From Romboutsia weinsteinii (GTDB lineage: Bacteria; Bacillota; Clostridia; Peptostreptococcales; Peptostreptococcaceae), in assembly GCF_002250835.2 (NCBI RefSeq), contig NZ_NOJY02000019.1:1-64000 (forward strand): DNA of 64,000 nucleotides, written 5' to 3'. Below are positions 62,716 through 64,000 of the stretch, one piece after another (the stretch's first letter is position 1; each line of letters begins with the position of its first letter). Made by a program: the position numbers and the translations under genes. The notes beneath the pieces were generated by a model. It was given only the letters and a program-made list of their open reading frames with translations. It was not told the origin of the DNA and made no database searches.

Positions 62716-63690
62716 TTAAATTGTTTTTAAGACCTGTTCAAGTACCTTAGCTTTAGCATTTTCTACACTATCAAATATAGTACATCCAGAAGCCCTTACG
62801 TGACCTCCTCCGCCAAACACTTTAGCAATCTCACTAACATTAACATAATTTTTAGATCTTAAACTTACTTTAACTTCATTTTCTTTTTTCTCTTTAATTA
62901 AAATCCCAACTTCTACACCTTGTATATCCCTTGTATAAGGTGTTATTCCATCTAGATCATTAAAGCTTATAGCATTTTCTTTTAGCATTTCTTTAGTTAT
63001 TGATATACTGGCTACTTTTCCATCTACTATATCAAGTGTATTTAAAGCTTCTCCTAATAATTTATAATAATTGTAAGGATTGCTTTGGAATACATTTTGT
63101 ATTACAGTGTCTTTCTTTGCGCCTTTTATTAATAACTCTTTTGCCATTTCAAAGCTACTTGCATGTGTATTTGAGTAAGCAAAATTACCAGTGTCAGTTA
63201 CAAGACCTGTGTAAAGGGCAGTAGCTACCTTTGCATCTATAAAGTCAATGTTATTTACTTCACTCATTCTTACTAATACGTTATACATAAGTTCACAAGT
63301 AGATGATGCATCAACGTCTATATAATTTAAATCACCAAAAGCTTCATTACTAGCATGATGATCTATACATATTAACTTAACTGCATTATCTTTTATTTCA
63401 TCACTTACACATATTCTTGGTCTGTCACCACAGTCAAGAGATATTAAAGTGTAGTCTTTCATATCACATTCACTAGATTTTAGTATCTCTACACCTTCAA
63501 TTAAAAATTGCATGTTTAAAGGCATTTGATCATCTAATACATAACAAACGTTTTTTCCTAACTTTTTTAGAGAGTAGTACATAGAAAGAGTAGATCCTAT
63601 ATTGTCCCCATCAGGGCTAATATGAGAAGTAACGACAAAGTCGTTACTTCCATTTATATAATCTATAATATTATTAATATTAGTCATCAT
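62716..63690 (-). CDS. nrnA: DHH/DHHA1 phosphoesterase, NrnA-type oligoribonuclease/pAp phosphatase
   Basis: About 324 residues. DHH motifs: VTSHISPDGDNIGS, LISLDCGD, CIDHHASN and a C-terminal DHHA1 GGGGHVRASGC. The family degrades nano-RNAs and 3'-phosphoadenosine 5'-phosphate. ATG 63690 starts inside the last codons of rbfA (overlap) with GAGG nine bases upstream; the ORF is open 18 codons further upstream. Gene order rbfA-nrnA-truB-ribF is standard. Confidence 0.92.
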   Translation of the reverse strand: MMTNINNIIDYINGSNDFVVTSHISPDGDNIGSTLSMYYSLKKLGKNVCYVLDDQMPLNMQFLIEGVEILKSSECDMKDYTLISLDCGDRPRICVSDEIKDNAVKLICIDHHASNEAFGDLNYIDVDASSTCELMYNVLVRMSEVNNIDFIDAKVATALYTGLVTDTGNFAYSNTHASSFEMAKELLIKGAKKDTVIQNVFQSNPYNYYKLLGEALNTLDIVDGKVASISITKEMLKENAISFNDLDGITPYTRDIQGVEVGILIKEKKENEVKVSLRSKNYVNVSEIAKVFGGGGHVRASGCTIFDSVENAKAKVLEQVLKTI

Positions 63691-64000
63691 AGTTCTCATC
63701 CTCAATCTCTTGAGTTTCTTGAGTTTCTTGACTATTAGTTGCATTTACTTTCTTTATAAGGTCAGACATGTACATTCCTTTTTTGATTGAATCATCAACC
63801 TTGAATATTATTTGTGGAGTATGTCTAAGCTTAACATTTCTACTTACTTCTCTTCTAATGTAGTTTACAGCACTTCTAAGTCCTAATAATGTAGATTCTT
63901 CATCTCCACCTAATATACTTACATATACATACGCATAACTTAAGTCATTAGTTACTTCTACATCAGTAACACTTACCATAGAAGTTATTCTTGGATCTTT
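63680..64000 (-). CDS. rbfA: Ribosome-binding factor A, 5'-truncated by window edge
   Basis: The frame stays open to the end of the window (KDPRITSMVSVTDVEVTND...), so the N-terminus lies outside. RbfA helps mature the 5' end of 16S rRNA at low temperature. Visible marks: AYVYVSILG, then REVSRNVKLRHTPQIIFKVDDSIKKGM. The C-terminal tail has a short repeat (QETQETQEIEDE) encoded by a nine-base direct repeat. The end overlaps nrnA. Confidence 0.93.
   Translation of the reverse strand, partial: KDPRITSMVSVTDVEVTNDLSYAYVYVSILGGDEESTLLGLRSAVNYIRREVSRNVKLRHTPQIIFKVDDSIKKGMYMSDLIKKVNATNSQETQETQEIEDENYDD

Overview
The window is a low-GC, strongly codon-biased stretch of chromosome from an anaerobic, spore-forming Firmicute. 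Gene order and protein sequences point to the family Peptostreptococcaceae (Clostridioides, Paraclostridium, Paeniclostridium, Romboutsia type). The backbone is the conserved cluster rbfA - nrnA - truB - ribF - rpsO - pnp - ylxY - ymxG - ymxH - dapG - tepA - ftsK - mnmH - rimO - pgsA - recA - rny, all on the minus strand. The bile salt hydrolase closely resembles the C. perfringens enzyme, and a glycosaminoglycan catabolic locus is present, so a gut or tissue-associated host habitat is likely. I cannot fix the species from sequence alone. There are no rRNA or tRNA genes, CRISPR arrays, phages or insertion sequences that I can see. LAYOUT. 1-2.8 kb: the 3' end of uppP, a UvrD-like helicase with a divergent P-loop and a small hypothetical gene. 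2.8-5.8 kb: rny and recA, the latter with a clear promoter and a LexA-type box. 5.9-31 kb: a block of about 25 kb of accessory genes between recA and pgsA. It holds an orphan beta-propeller histidine kinase, a LanFEG-like ABC transporter with its two-component system, a peptide transporter plus Xaa-Pro aminopeptidase pair, a small Cys-containing protein, a split ThrE-type exporter, a bile salt hydrolase, a BceAB-RS-like module, a YitT protein, a GntR/ABC operon of YtrA type and a cation/proton antiporter with duplicated TrkA-C domains. 31-41.9 kb: core genes pgsA to ylxY. 42-45 kb: two paralogous Cys-rich proteins resembling endospore appendage (Ena/DUF3992) subunits, an EEP-family phosphohydrolase and a membrane-linked XRE regulator. 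45.2-55.9 kb: a complete intracellular pathway for unsaturated glycosaminoglycan disaccharides. 56-64 kb: pnp, degV, a K+ channel, rpsO, ribF, truB, nrnA and partial rbfA. HOW GENES WORK TOGETHER. In the 45-56 kb locus, a mannose-class PTS (IIA, IIB, IIC, IID) imports unsaturated disaccharides from hyaluronan or chondroitin. The GH88 hydrolase splits them, and a heparinase II/III-type lyase may act on longer oligomers. KduI, KduD, KdgK and KdgA turn the uronate into pyruvate and glyceraldehyde-3-phosphate. A divergently transcribed IclR (KdgR-like) regulator sits in the middle, and the same operator-like sequence lies just downstream of the predicted -10 of both operons. The 9-29 kb region concentrates three ABC modules with dedicated regulators, which suggests a cell-envelope or antimicrobial-peptide defence island. 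A recurrent 15-base palindromic core (GTCG...CGAC) is found in five intergenic terminator-like hairpins. The best candidates for something undescribed are the Ena-like pair with its neighbours, a GC-rich structured micro-locus at 41.03-41.08 kb, the divergent helicase, and the repeated terminator core.
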